Part shown: positions 33,716-44,704 of the stretch, piece after piece
Layout of the letters: every line of letters starts with the position of its first letter
How positions within the stretch are numbered: the stretch's first letter is position 1
Origin: Bryopsis sp. KO-2023
Taxonomy: Eukaryota > Chlorophyta > Ulvophyceae > Bryopsidales > Bryopsidaceae
NCBI GenBank assembly: GCA_030272585.1
Contig: BSYQ01000002.1
Coordinates: 3,038,001-3,102,000 of the forward strand
DNA length: 64,000 nucleotides
Direction of reading: 5' to 3'
Notes under the pieces: generated by a model
Seen by the model: the letters and a program-made list of their open reading frames with translations, nothing else
Told to the model about the DNA's origin: nothing
The model's database searches: none
Made by a program: the position numbers and the translations under genes

Positions 33716-33796
33716 TTGTCACAATAGAAAAATCACCCAGATGTGTATGATAACCACGCTGGGGGAACTGGTGCCCTTAATGAAAGGAAAGCACCC

Positions 33797-34195
33797 CGCT
33801 CCACCCTGTGCACCTCGTTATCAGGCACGCAGAGTGAGCTGGAGCTTCGCAGAACTGACATTTGGTTTTGTCGCCAGCGCTCCAAATCCAACCCAGAGCA
33901 CAAAAATGACCTGCCTCCAACCGCTACAATACAACGTCGAGCAGGGTAGCGCCTGCTTATCACCCAAGCGGGGACTGTTGAGCGTGGATCGAAGGTGTCT
34001 GTCCTTGGTCCGGTGCTGAGCGTTGATGGTGCATCCTTTCCAAGGGGTGGGTCTGTTCTGGCACCTTCTCTGAAGAGTGGGTGGTGGAATGGTTGAAGTG
34101 TCAGGCAAAGCGCCAGGCGGGGGAACCGAGCAGCGATCACTGGCCGCCTGCCTCGGTGGGAGGACAATGCACCAGAGCGAAGCACAGGATAAACC
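33797..34195 (-). repeat. Dispersed repeat, copy B (inverted partner)
   Basis: It is the reverse complement of copy A with small differences. It extends about 20 bp farther at its outer side (tcctgtgcttcgctct), as copy C does. The pair can fold into a hairpin with arms of about 370 bp. Confidence 0.85.
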
Positions 34196-34769
34196 AATGG
34201 CAGACAATCAGAGGGACCGCTCAGTTTTTGTGGTTGGGGAGATACTTTGGTTTGCGCCACCGACCCATTTGGGATCACTGGAGTTGGTTGTCAAAATGAA
34301 CGTCGATGTTCCATAGCACCTTCAGTACATGGACTTGGTACTCAACTCTGACCGGATCTGGTCTTTTTTGCTGAACCAGGGACAAGCTCCTGGCAACTCT
34401 CTTTTTGATTTCATTTGCAGCATGGGTCCCAAGGAAATTCGCTGCCCACTCTTAGAAGTATGCGAACATCAGGGGTCGCTGGTGGGAAGAAGAACATCAT
34501 TTCACGCGCGAAGAATCTGTTTGTTTGGTTTGGGGGTGCCAGAACGGTCCAGAGATGACTGTGAGTAGACAATATCAACCGCAGGTTGGCGCTCCAAGAA
34601 GTTGAAAAGGACGCCCCAAAGGGCCTTGGTCATTTTCCGATAAACAAAAGCGAGCCCCCTCGTTCACATAGAGCAGCAAAACCTTGGAGGGAGGCGATCG
34701 ATTCAGAGCATTTCACCCGTGCGTTTTACCCGCCTCCACTTTTCTCGAAAGAACAGAACCAACGCCACA

Positions 34770-34854
34770 ATGTCGAAATCAACCGCACTCGCTGTTTTGA
34801 TCCTCGTGGTTTCGATAGTGGGTTCGTATTCCAGGCCAGTAGCTCCTACAGCAG
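34770..34854 (+). CDS. Signal-peptide exon of an unresolved gene
   Basis: ATG opens MSKSTALAVLILVVSIVGSY, a clear signal peptide, followed by SRPVAPTAG and a donor (gcag then gtacgc) in phase 1. This is the same phase as the first exon of the ankyrin-type gene at 32343. The later exons could not be placed. It may be a second member of that secreted family, cut short. Confidence 0.4.
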
Positions 34855-36355
34855 GTACGCCAACAGAGGGGGGCGTTTTTCCCAACGCTTTTACTTATCC
34901 AGATCGGTTTAACCTTGTCCGGATTTCCAGACGACATGGTTTCTCGGGATCCATCCACGAACAACAGGGCGTTATCGCTTGCTGTGGCGTTTTCATCTTT
35001 CTTTTTCCCAGTGTGATCGAAGGTTTAAGCTGTAGAAAGCGTTAAACGAGAAAAAAACCATCGTGTTCCGCAGGGGAGGATTGGTGCCGCGATTGCTACT
35101 TGGCTTTTGATTGCAATTTTTACCCTTTCGTTTGCGTGAAAGAAGGCGGCGTCCCGTGGTCGCATGAGAAAGGGGATCACTTCGAGTTTTGTTGCAGATT
35201 TTAACTCTGTTTGTTGAAAAAAAGAAAAAGAAGGAAAAAAAAACCACCCCATTTTTGTACCTATTTTGAATTTACCACGTAGTATACTCTGATTATCCAC
35301 AAGGTCCCCAAGATGGAGGTTTTTTTTGTTGGTGCCACGATGAAGACAGAATGTTTTTTTGTTGGCTCGACCAAACGTTGTGTTTTTGGAATGATTACAT
35401 TGCTTGGTTGATGTTTTTTTCAAAATCCTTCTGTTGAAAGAGCTACAGTTGGCCTTCCAGAATGACCCTTGCGAGGAAAAGAACGATGTTGTGATCGCCC
35501 TAGCTGTTCCTCTGGGCCTTTTTCTTTTTTTTTTGTAGCCGTGTTTTTTCTTTCTTTTTCCCTGGCGATTGGTATTACAAATTTTGCAATACTTTTGGGT
35601 TTTTTGACTTCCCAGCCAAGATTGCCAAACAAAAGCAAAAAAATCTGGCATCATATTTGAAACAAGACCTGTAAATTGGTTGTGCCTTTTTGTAGCCCTC
35701 TTCACTGTGGAAGGCTTGAAAATTGAAAAACAGAATGTTGGATATTGGAGCTCAATGCCACAACTCCTCACTAGATGTCTTACCCAAAGTTTCATGCTGG
35801 AGATGGATGCATGCATGCATGGATGTGCGATTTAGATGATGGCACATGATAAAGAAATGAACTGAATACCGCAGCCAAGATTGCTATTTTTTTGAAGAAT
35901 TGCTTTCGCTCCGATAGATCTTGTACGACATATCACTCTTTTTCCACAGCCAAAAAAAGATCAATTCATTCACGAACTTTCCACAATTTGGTCTCGACAG
36001 AAGCGAGGATTAGCACAAAATTACGTCAGGAAAAAGCGATAGAAAAACAAACAAAATCTGGTGCTGTTTGCTGGCCAGACGTCACTCCTTCAGTCAGCAA
36101 ATACGGTCCAGCTCCAGCGCCAGGTCCAGTTCCAGTTGCAGTTCCAACTCGCTGTCGACGACGGGTGGCACGCGCGCCTGTCAGGTGGGGAAACCAAAAG
36201 AAAAACATTGCGTCACTCTACTCTTAAAAAGAATATCAATGAAAATTTCCTCAGCTGTCGTTTCCTATGCTCCACTGATTTTTTTCCTCTAGGATCAAAG
36301 TTGCTAGTTTCATGAGGTGCAAACCTCACTGTTGCTTTTTTCCTGTTATCACCAC
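34855..36355. other. No clear gene
   Basis: T-rich and A-rich tracts dominate. One stretch (about 36085-36182) reads LQSANTVQLQRQVQFQLQFQL... up to a donor-like caggtgggg and could be a 5' exon of the F-box gene that follows. A short tandem ccatgcatg run lies at about 35805-35820. Confidence 0.35.
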
Positions 36356-36363
36356 AGGTCCTG

Positions 36364-37389
36364 ATGGAATCCACATTTCGACATCAGTGGGATTTACCTG
36401 TAGATCTCATCACTCATATTCTGGGACCTCTGCCACCTAGCGAGGTCGCCAAATGCGCTTGTGTAGCTTCGGCATGGATGGTTGCAGCTTCTGATCCCAG
36501 CTTGAAAAAGAAAGTGGATTTGGAAAAATCTTGGAGGGCTGGAGATGTACAACCTATCACATTTGTGTTGAAAAATGTTGCTTCAGAAGTTTATTGTGCC
36601 GTAAAAAGAAACAACCTGATCGGAGTAGGGGGTGAGAGGTGGATTAAAATATGGGACTTGAGAAAGAGAGAAATCAGGAAGGTGATCGAAACGGGAACGA
36701 GGTCTTGTTCTTTATGCTTGTTGGAGGACGTGGTTTTGAGCGGAAACCAAGGGGGCCGCATACATGTGTGGAGTATCGAGAGAAGCGTCTTATTGTCACA
36801 ATTCATGGCACATATGGGAATGGTGGCTTGCATTGTCGAGGTTGGAGACATGGTGGCAAGTGCTGGAGATGATCGTAGGGTTCGGTTGTGGATGCCAGGG
36901 ACTTGGGAGTGCGAACAACAACTACTTGAAGATTCTTGCCATATTCGGGCCTTGGCATCAGCTTGCAATGGGAAAATCTTACTTGTTGGATGCCTCGATG
37001 GAAGTATTCGTGCATGGGATATCTCCACAGCGACATGTGTTCAAAGTTTTCAAGGGCACTCCTCAAGTGTGCTATCTCTTGTTGTTCATGGAGATTGGGT
37101 ATTGAGCGGATCGTTTGACAACAGTGTTAACCTTTGGAGTCTAGAAGATGGAGAGGTTAAGCAAACGTATCGAATCCTTAAATGGGTCAAATGTGTTGAT
37201 CTAGATGATTCTCGAATAGTCATCGGATCGAGGGGGACCACGGTAGATATTTGGGACATTGTTGAGCAAAAGCTGATAAGATCTATTGGTGTTGAGCGCA
37301 CATCTTTATGCTTGTGGGTAGATCGTAGTGAGCTTGTGGTGGTCGACGTTGTTGGCACGATTACATTTTGGGATTTCTTGCTTCAATAG
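36364..37389 (+). CDS. F-box/WD40 repeat protein 1
   Basis: A 341-aa frame is preceded by a splice acceptor (accacag at about 36357). Residues 8-50 form an F-box (WDLPVDLITHILGPLPPSEV...CACVASAWMVAA). From about residue 70 follow roughly six or seven WD40-type blades, with repeated IKIWDLR, IHVWSIE, VRLWMPG, IRAWDIS, VNLWSLE, VDIWDI and ITFWDF ends. F-box proteins of this kind act as substrate receptors of SCF ubiquitin ligases, with the F-box binding SKP1 and the propeller binding the target. It is a paralogue of the gene at 42574 with the same single coding exon and length. The substrate is unknown. Confidence 0.9.
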   Translation: MESTFRHQWDLPVDLITHILGPLPPSEVAKCACVASAWMVAASDPSLKKKVDLEKSWRAGDVQPITFVLKNVASEVYCAVKRNNLIGVGGERWIKIWDLRKREIRKVIETGTRSCSLCLLEDVVLSGNQGGRIHVWSIERSVLLSQFMAHMGMVACIVEVGDMVASAGDDRRVRLWMPGTWECEQQLLEDSCHIRALASACNGKILLVGCLDGSIRAWDISTATCVQSFQGHSSSVLSLVVHGDWVLSGSFDNSVNLWSLEDGEVKQTYRILKWVKCVDLDDSRIVIGSRGTTVDIWDIVEQKLIRSIGVERTSLCLWVDRSELVVVDVVGTITFWDFLLQ

Positions 37390-38130
37390 TTAATCACGTG
37401 AAACGTAGCGAGGTTTCTCAATGTTAGAATTGTTCTGATTGTCGTTTCTTTGTCTTCACTTAACAATCCATGGTGGTAATCTTCGAATTTATGGTCTTGA
37501 GAAGCTGCTGTTCTTTCAATACGAAAATCATGTGTTACACCACCCAAACTACCAAGGGTGGTCAAGTATTGCAACGGAATGATGAACTTCACTTTTAAAA
37601 CACATCGGTGCATCATCTCAGCCACTAAAATCGTTTGTATCTAGAAACTCAGTTAGATCAGTTGTGCGCTCATTTTCTATCATACTATGAAACTCATAGA
37701 ACTGCTTTCCTTGTGTTTTTTTGAACCCCATAACTGTTGTGAGCTGAAAACCCTCACCATCCCACCATATGCTTGGACACCCCGAGAACTGAGAACTTGC
37801 AGACGATGGCAGTGCCTATACTTGAGTGCTGGCAGCCTCATAGCACTCGACTATGCACATTCTAAGAGCGCTGACGAGACGAAACCTATCCACTAGATCT
37901 GCAATGCCAATAACGGGGTTAATGCATGCAGTGCTGGTGGGCAACAAACAACGCACCAGCAGCCAGAAAGGTCCACCCAAATTTAGATGGAACGGTTCGG
38001 CGCCCCAGTCTTTGTATCACTTAATATTCATGTGCAAGTAACTGAAGGTGCAAAAAAAGACAAGAATGAAGGGAAAATGATCAAGAAGTGCCAACAGAAC
38101 CCATCAAACGGCAAAAATTGAACGGTCTCT
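37390..38130. other. No gene recognised
   Basis: This is intergenic DNA with only short open frames and no splice-compatible chain or repeat that I recognise. Confidence 0.45.
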
Positions 38131-38139
38131 CTGGATGTG

Positions 38140-38545
38140 TACCAGTGGTGAATCCTGTGCTTCGCTCTGGTGCATTGTCTTTCCACCAAGGTAGGCGGCC
38201 TGTGATCGCTGCTCGGTTTCCCGCCTGACGCTTTGCCTGACACTTCACCCATTCCGCCACCCACTCTTCAAAGAAGGCACCAGAACAGACCCACCCCTTG
38301 GAGAGGATGTACCATCAACGCTGAGCACTGGATCAATGACATACACCTTCGATCCACGCTCAACAGTCCCCGCTTGGGTGATAAACAGGCCCTACCCTGC
38401 TCGACATTCTCTTGTGTCAGTTCAACGCACGCCATTTTCAGACTTTTGGATGGAGTTCGAGTGTAGACGACAAATTCAAATGTCAGTTCTGTGAAGCTCC
38501 AACACACCCTGCGTGCCTGATAACGAGGTACACAGAGTGGAACGT
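38140..38545 (+). repeat. Dispersed repeat, copy C
   Basis: It matches copies A and B from the cctgtgcttcgctctggtg start through ccacgctcaacagtccccgc to the tgataacgaggtacacag end, with more differences than A and B show between themselves. Confidence 0.8.
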
Positions 38546-38842
38546 TGTTCCAAGAAAAAACTCCATCAGTACCACCATGCCGAAGTGACTGGAGCCCCAG
38601 TGACGGCGGTATCACGTGACCAGTTGAGAGTTTCAACCACTGGTATAGATCGATCGATCGATCGAAAGAAACCCTTCTTGGAGAACCCCACAGACGTCCT
38701 CGGCAAAGGAACCTTGTGCAAAGGCACAGGCGTTTGCACCGTCCACCATGGTCGTTGTCAAGTGCTTTTCTGCAAGGGGCAAAAAATAATAGGAGAGCAA
38801 TGCGTTTTTGCTACCAGCACAAGTATCTTTCCTTTCAAACTC

Positions 38843-39033
38843 ATACCTTTCTCGGCCTTTTGGCTAAGATCAAGTGTAGTATCTGTTCTTATCAGTTTAA
38901 TCGCTGATATGGGATCTATTCGATCCCTTGACGATTAAATTGATTTTTCATGGGGTGCGGGGGTAACAGATGCTTGCATTTGCCTTGCACAGCATGGTTG
39001 CAGTCTCGCACTGCCGCTGTGATCGTGCACCCA
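38843..39033 (+). ncRNA. U2 small nuclear RNA
   Basis: The first 60 nt are almost identical to eukaryotic U2: the 5' CTTTCTCGGCCTTTTGGC stem, AAGATCAAGTGTAGTATCTG with the branch-point recognition element GTAGTA, and TTCTTATCAGTTTAAT. A stem (GGGATC...GATCCC) and an Sm-site-like ATTGATTTTTCATGG follow at about 38940-38954. Two 3' stem-loops then end in GTGCACCC. The length of about 191 nt agrees with the usual size. U2 pairs with the intron branch site in the spliceosome, consistent with the introns in this window. No promoter element was recognised. Confidence 0.95.
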
Positions 39034-39519
39034 TGACACACAAGCAGCGTTGCGGCTTAGTTCGGGTTCAACTCCCGAAGCGCTGAAATCCATAGTTGCT
39101 ACTTGAAAGGTTTTAAAAAGTTGAAACAAGGCATATCCAGAACAATCCAAATTGTGTTTCCACTCTCCCATTTTGCAACGCAACACACCAAAGACAAAAG
39201 GTTCAGTACCATGATACTTGATCAACGAAAAAGGAACGTGTGAAAAGTCCCTTCACCTGAATTTAGGATGGTGGAACACGTCACGGTTTGGAACCCCAAG
39301 CTCTTGAACTCCAGAGTTCACGATTTTAAGATCAGGATATGCAAAGTATAAAAAAGAGAACAGGTGAAGCTACTTCCTGGCATTATGATTATGGGTGCAA
39401 TTGTTGTTTGTAGATATGGAGAATGAATTACCACTCTGTATCAAAGAGAATCCTTGTTTTACTGATCCAAACCCAGCTAGTCCACATTTTATTGAAAATT
39501 GAAGCAATGCAATAAAAGG

Positions 39520-39592
39520 CGTCCACGGCAAGACTCGAACCTGCAGTCTTCTGCTCCGGAGGCAAACGCCTTCTCCATTAGGCCACGTGGAC
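39520..39592 (-). tRNA. tRNA-Arg (CCG)
   Basis: The minus strand gives a full cloverleaf: acceptor GTCCACG pairing CGTGGAC, A box TGGCCTAATGG, anticodon loop CTCCGGA with anticodon CCG, and B box GGTTCGAGTCT. There is no intron and no encoded CCA. A TTTT polymerase III terminator follows directly (39515-39518). Confidence 0.95.
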
Positions 39593-39785
39593 ACACATCC
39601 ACCCTGTACTCAATTGTCTTCTAATCTGGCCCGTTTCGCTGCTGAATCCAGGGGGGGGGAATACTTAGCTTCTCAAAGTCACAGTAAAGATGATGAGAAC
39701 GGTTTCCCTGATTGTGTGCCGATGATGAAGGCTCTGCTTCGGTCTGGTGGATTGTTCTTTCGATGAAAAAAAAAGGCCAGTGATC

Positions 39786-40749
39786 AATCTCGGAGTTCAT
39801 AATCATAATCATAATCATAATCATAATTACAACCCACAGCAAAAGAGAGCCATCACCCTCTATGATGCTGGAACAAAGACAAAAAGGAAAGAAAAGAAAA
39901 AGAAAAACAAAAAAACAAAAACAAAACAAAAACCTTAGGATTGTAAACCTGCTGAACGTATTGAAGCCATTTTGCTGATAACTAAAGCTAATTTGCCCGA
40001 TGGCACCCTACTAAAAAGATCCTTGGGATTAGCCCATCGAAAAACATCTGAATGCAAAGAACGAAAGGAAGAATAAAAAGGACATTCAAAAAGAAAATGC
40101 CGTTCATCTTCCACCGCGGATCGACACAACCGACAAATCCTGTTTTCCCTTGGTACACCATTATATCGTCCCACTTCCACTTCCAAGAAATGAATACCAC
40201 AACGAAAACGAGTAAAGAAAACCCGAAGAGAAGTTGGTTTTAAAGTTGTCAAATACCGTTCAAATCTGAGGGAAAACTTAATATGCCGATACCAAGATAT
40301 AACTCGAGATGCAGATGAACCGAAAACATGTTCAGCATGCATAGCTTTATAACGACGCTGAAATTCCGAAATGTCCACCAAAGTCGTAGAAGAAAATATC
40401 TTCTCCGGCCAAAACCGTCTGAAAAAACCCAAAATACGCCCAAACCAAGAAGATCGAGATGCGTGATATTGATCAAAACCCCAACAAAACAATCTTCCAT
40501 GCAATCGATCAACTGATAACCCAACCAACTTGTGCCAATATCGGCACAATTGCGACCAAAGTGCTAATTCTAATGGATAACACCCTAATTCCCCGTACAG
40601 AACCTCCTTTGGCGTATATCGAGGCAAACGGAGGATACTTCTCATAAACTGGAGATGAATTGCTTCCAACAAACGCCACTGAGAAACTGTTAGGAATGGA
40701 CCCCAAATAGGAAACCCATATCCTATACTGCCCAAAATCTCGGAGTTCA
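39786..40749 (-). mobile_element. 5'-truncated LINE with 14-bp target-site duplication
   Basis: The element (39800-40735, minus) encodes the end of a non-LTR retrotransposon ORF2: a post-polymerase region (LPRYTPKEVLYGELGCYPLEL), then a zinc-knuckle-like C-x2-C-x8-H-x4-C motif (CRLCRSAVEDERHFLFEC), with a stop near 39935. A T-rich 3' UTR and a 3' end of ATTATG repeats follow. The duplication AATCTCGGAGTTCA stands at 39786-39799 and 40736-40749. 5' truncation and variable-length duplication fit target-primed reverse transcription. The insert frame stays open across the junction into about 30 host codons, which is probably chance. Confidence 0.9.
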
Positions 40750-41365
40750 CAGCATCGATTGGAGGTTGATGCGAGTTCTTTCTAACCATACCCAAACAGC
40801 TTTTGTTGGTTCTTCTATGCAATCTACTTGAATGCATGAACGGTTTAAACCTTTGCCGAAAGAGGTTTTATCTCTCAGTGGTGCAGAAACGATGCCATGC
40901 AGGTAATTTTAGAACTCGTTGCGGTTGTGTTATATTTTGTTGGGAGGGGCAACAGGAAAAATTATTCTTTGGGCGGTTGGTTATATATATTGCTAAGAAA
41001 ACTGGCCCCCATCATCCTGTACCGCCGCCACTTGTGCACCCCCGCAAAAAACAGACATAGAATCTACAGAAACACTGTATCAGGGCCGTCGCAAACTTTC
41101 CCCCCCTGTTTTTCTTTGCAAAAAGATGTTCGAGAATTATGGGTTAATGCGAGATGGCACTTCCAGAGGGGCACAGACTGATCAGCATGGTTGATGCGAG
41201 TGGCACAGAATGGGATGGGGAACTGTTCCCAGAGGGAATTGTCGCAACAGGCCTCCGTCTTACTTTTGAAGTGCGAGCAAAGATATCTTGTTTCCTTTCT
41301 GCAGAGGTGCGTTCCCTTGCCAGTTTTCCGGTGGCGAACTAATACACGTGACGGCCTGGAGCGCG

Positions 41366-41440
41366 GCGGTACAAGGTCACAGGGTCAGACATGCATCATG
41401 GATTCTCTTTTTTTGGGAAGATATTCAAATCCCAATAAAC
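41366..41440 (+). repeat. Copy of the 61.6-kb hairpin repeat (half unit)
   Basis: It runs ggcggtac, then cacagggtcagaca, ggattctct and gatattcaaa in the same order as the reverse complement of 61817-61875. Only one half of the inverted structure is present here. Confidence 0.6.
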
Positions 41441-42282
41441 TTCGTCACGGACCACCCCCCTGGGTTTTTTGTGGTTGGGGTTCAGGGTCGCGACTGGCGT
41501 GAGCAAAGCACTCCGCTCCGGATTGTCGCCGCGCGCCACAGGTAACCGCCGACCTCGGTGATAAACTCAACTTTTTCCCCCTGTTCGATTGTACCCCAAT
41601 CTGCCTGTTGTTTTCTTCTTTATTTATGTTGGTTTGGATATCGGTGTTCGGATACCCCCTCACCTCCAAAACAAGCTACAAAAATGGATATTGACGGAAT
41701 GAAACGTAAAATGCATGTGCGGGGGGCCTGGTTTTCCAGTTTTTTTTTGCTGGTTGGGGGTTTGGGGTTTTTTCATTTGATATCACCGCCACTGTTTCAC
41801 AGCTCCCACAGCCATCAAACAACCTTTTTTTTTCAAATGAAAGAAAGCATGAAGGAATATCATGCTGGATCTTAAGGAAAATTTTTTTGTAAAGAGGAGC
41901 ACTTCACCATTTAGAGAACATAGCAAGCATAACGAAATTTATTTGTTTTTTTTTCTCAGAAAGGCATTCTGCTCTTGCATTTGGTTTGATCGAGCTCTTC
42001 ATTGGGTGGCCGAGGAAAACATTAGTTTTACGAAACGAAGGTAAGTACTGGGTGTTAACTAGCAAAAAAAAAAGGGGGTATGGTGTTTTTTCCCTTTTTC
42101 TTTTTCTGCCTTTTCGAAAGTTTTTCTATAATGATCAACTGAAATTTCAGACCAAAGAAAACAGTTGCCAGTAATTCATCCCTTGGGAATCTTATGGGAG
42201 ATGAATTCTTATTGAGAAAAAGCGTAAAAGGTATACATAATATATCTTTATTTACTTCACTTTACTTGTCATTTTCATTTTT

Positions 42283-42545
42283 TCATTTTTTGGGATAAAA
42301 TGAGCGATTTATGGCAGATGTGATCCTCTCTTCTGTTTGCCTGGCCAATTTGGTTTTGTTTTCCAACAGAATTTTTTTCTGAGGAGCCAGTGATGCAACA
42401 TCAGAGTAGGAAGAAGGGGCTGATTTTTCAGGGTTCTCATCCTTCCTCATGGACATTTTTCCTCGGTGCTGGCTTGCCATTTCATTCATTGTTTTTTTCA
42501 GCACCTCCAAAGGTGAAGTCAAACCCTTGAAGGCTCCTTCAAGAA
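42283..42545 (-). CDS. Possible terminal exon, antisense to the F-box 2 gene start
   Basis: An acceptor-like tttttcttgaag is followed by about 85 open codons (LTSPLEVLKKTMNEMASQHR..., then KKILLENKTKLARQTEERIT) and a stop. The charged, helix-prone composition looks coding, but no upstream exons were placed. The candidate would overlap the 5' side of the F-box gene. Family unknown. Confidence 0.3.
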
Positions 42546-42573
42546 AAACAGTGAATGTGCTTTTCCTCCAGGA

Positions 42574-43632
42574 ATGAGATATCCAGCAAACGCTTATGGG
42601 GACATTCCCGAGGAAATTCTCAGTAAAATCTTCAAGTACCTTTCGGCAAAAACTTTGGCCACGTGCTCGTGTGTGGCGAAGTCTTGGAGGGAAGTGGTGG
42701 GAGAAGATTGTTTTGGAAGAAAAGTAAGGCTTGAAAGCGCATGGAGATGTAAGGAGTTGGCACCAAAACGGATCAAAAAAAAAAATGAGGGGTCTGATGT
42801 AATTGTTGCCGCTATGGATGGTGATCTCATCGTTATGGGGGACTTTGAAGGGGTTCTGCTTGTGGACACCGCGAGTGGAAACCTGATCGCCAAAGATAGA
42901 ACGGGGTCGAAGAATTGTGTATGTCTTTGTCACGGGCTTGTTCTTGCCGCTAGTCACTGGCGAACAATACTTGTGCTGGAAATGCCAAATTTGCATGTAA
43001 GGAAGTCTTTCTCAGTTGCATGTCTAATGAATGCTATTGTGGATTGTGGAGATTTCGTTGCCATCGGGGGGGATAATGGACACTTGGGTTTGTGGGGGAA
43101 GGAGGAATGGACTTGCCAAAAAGTTCTCAACGAGGGTGATGCAAATGAGGATGACCGGAGTTCTGATATTCTATGTCTCGCTTCAAACGAGGAAAGGAGT
43201 TTGTTGGTTGCTGGATTGAGTGGCGGTGCCCTTCATATTTGGAACTTGAAATCTTTTGCTCGTGTGAGGGTGATGGAAGGCCATGCGGGAGAGGTGTTGC
43301 ATGTGCACATGCATGGGAATCTTATCATAGGTGGTGCCGAGGATTGCACTGTCCGAATATGGAACCAAGAGACGGGGAGTTGCGTGAAAACGATCAAAAT
43401 TGACGAGTTTCTTTCTCGCTTTGTAGTAAAAGTAGCTTTGAACGGGGATAGATTCGTATATAAAACATCCGAGGGTAATGTGGCATTATGGGACGTCGGT
43501 GAGGAGCGTCGTCTCCGAACCTTTCACGTTGGTCACTACATTACTGCATTGTTTTTGACGAGTGAGAGGTTGACGGTCGTAAAGAAAAATGGGGAAGTGC
43601 TTGTGTGGGACTTTTCGGTTGATCTTGTATGA
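42574..43632 (+). CDS. F-box/WD40 repeat protein 2
   Basis: 352 aa are encoded, with an acceptor (cctccag) two bases before the ATG. Residues 8-55 are an F-box (GDIPEEILSKIFKYLSAKTLATCSCVAKSWREV). WD40 blades follow, with LGLWGKEEW, LHIWNLK, VRIWNQE, VALWDVG and VLVWDFS ends; the first blades are degenerate. The residues EVAKCACVASAW of gene 1 and TLATCSCVAKSW here show common descent. It probably acts as an SCF ubiquitin-ligase substrate receptor. The gene sits directly upstream of the palindromic hAT MITE. Confidence 0.9.
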   Translation: MRYPANAYGDIPEEILSKIFKYLSAKTLATCSCVAKSWREVVGEDCFGRKVRLESAWRCKELAPKRIKKKNEGSDVIVAAMDGDLIVMGDFEGVLLVDTASGNLIAKDRTGSKNCVCLCHGLVLAASHWRTILVLEMPNLHVRKSFSVACLMNAIVDCGDFVAIGGDNGHLGLWGKEEWTCQKVLNEGDANEDDRSSDILCLASNEERSLLVAGLSGGALHIWNLKSFARVRVMEGHAGEVLHVHMHGNLIIGGAEDCTVRIWNQETGSCVKTIKIDEFLSRFVVKVALNGDRFVYKTSEGNVALWDVGEERRLRTFHVGHYITALFLTSERLTVVKKNGEVLVWDFSVDLV

Positions 43633-43819
43633 ATTTTTATATCAACAATTTCCCTTGATCCATGGAGTGTTTCGAAAGGATAAAAATTCCATTCCGAGAT
43701 GACCTTTAAACCTCCTCTATGTATTGAGACAAATGAAAACAAATCAAAAATGTCATATGTTAGAACCGCTAGCCTTGTGGATAGCGTCCATCCAATGACA
43801 AAGGATGTCCTGTGAATTA

Positions 43820-44067
43820 CTTTCAACCAGAGTTGTGCGCCGTTGCAACGGCGCACAACTCTCGCTCCAAGTGACGCTCCCAATCGCCAATCAGCTCGTC
43901 GACGCTCGTGCGTTTGAGATTTTACAATCACGTCACATCATTAAAAAATGTGTGAGAGTCGTGCCGACGTCGTTTTTGCGACAACGACAACGGCCGTTAA
44001 CCGTTAACGCCGTTAACGGCCGTTGTTGTTGTCGCAAAAACGACTTCGGCACAACTCTGCTTTCAAC
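43820..44067. mobile_element. Palindromic hAT MITE with 8-bp target duplication
   Basis: The element at 43828-44059 (232 bp) starts CAGAGTTGTGC and ends GCACAACTCTG. It is flanked by CTTTCAAC at 43820-43827 and 44060-44067, which fits the hAT consensus nTnnnnAn. Inside, 43829-43862 is a perfect 34-bp palindrome. Bases 43955-44058 form a second near-perfect palindrome centred on a cgttaacg-rich loop, whose ends repeat the AGAGT.GTGCC terminus. It thus looks like two foldback units in one transposed segment. It has no coding capacity. Confidence 0.88.
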
Positions 44068-44704
44068 TTATAATCGTGCGTGGGATAAAAACTCCTCTGA
44101 TTTTTCTTCACAAGGAACATAGAAAGATTTTTGCAGGTCACAACACCTCGGCGAGGTGACCTCGCTGACTCTGCACCCAACTTCGTTTGCTCTATTTTTT
44201 ATGAGGCTCATTGAATGAGCCCTTGATGCGCGACCGAAATAACAGCGGTGGTACTTCCCTCGAAAGTGAAACAACTTCACTGTAAAAAGTTCCATTCAAC
44301 TGTTGTTGGGTTGATTTGTGTCCAACAAATCTCAGGGTCTGTGAAATGGCAGGACCTCTCATCTCAGTTTCCTCGAAACAAACCTGCTCCGCCATTCCCT
44401 TTCTCACAGCTTCATCGCTAGCCTTCGCCCCCAACCAAAGCAATATGGACCTTATGCTTCTTTGGAAACACGGAAAATTCGGGCTTCGGGACGCAACAAA
44501 CAAACAAACGAACATAAGTACATGCTAAGATGTTGCCTGGCATCTATGTTCGGACGCAACACTGGTAGAGGAAAAACGCTTTGGTACATACAAACATACT
44601 AGCATAGGTTTTTGCAATGTTGTGATCCATCCCCGACCCGCATTTTACCCAATCCCAATCCCTATCCCAATCACCGTCGATTCCAGCGAATAGAGGCCAT
44701 CAAC

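Noticed and set aside
39229-39360. Possible second small RNA gene downstream of U2
   Set aside because: No Sm site, cloverleaf or known snRNA motif could be found.
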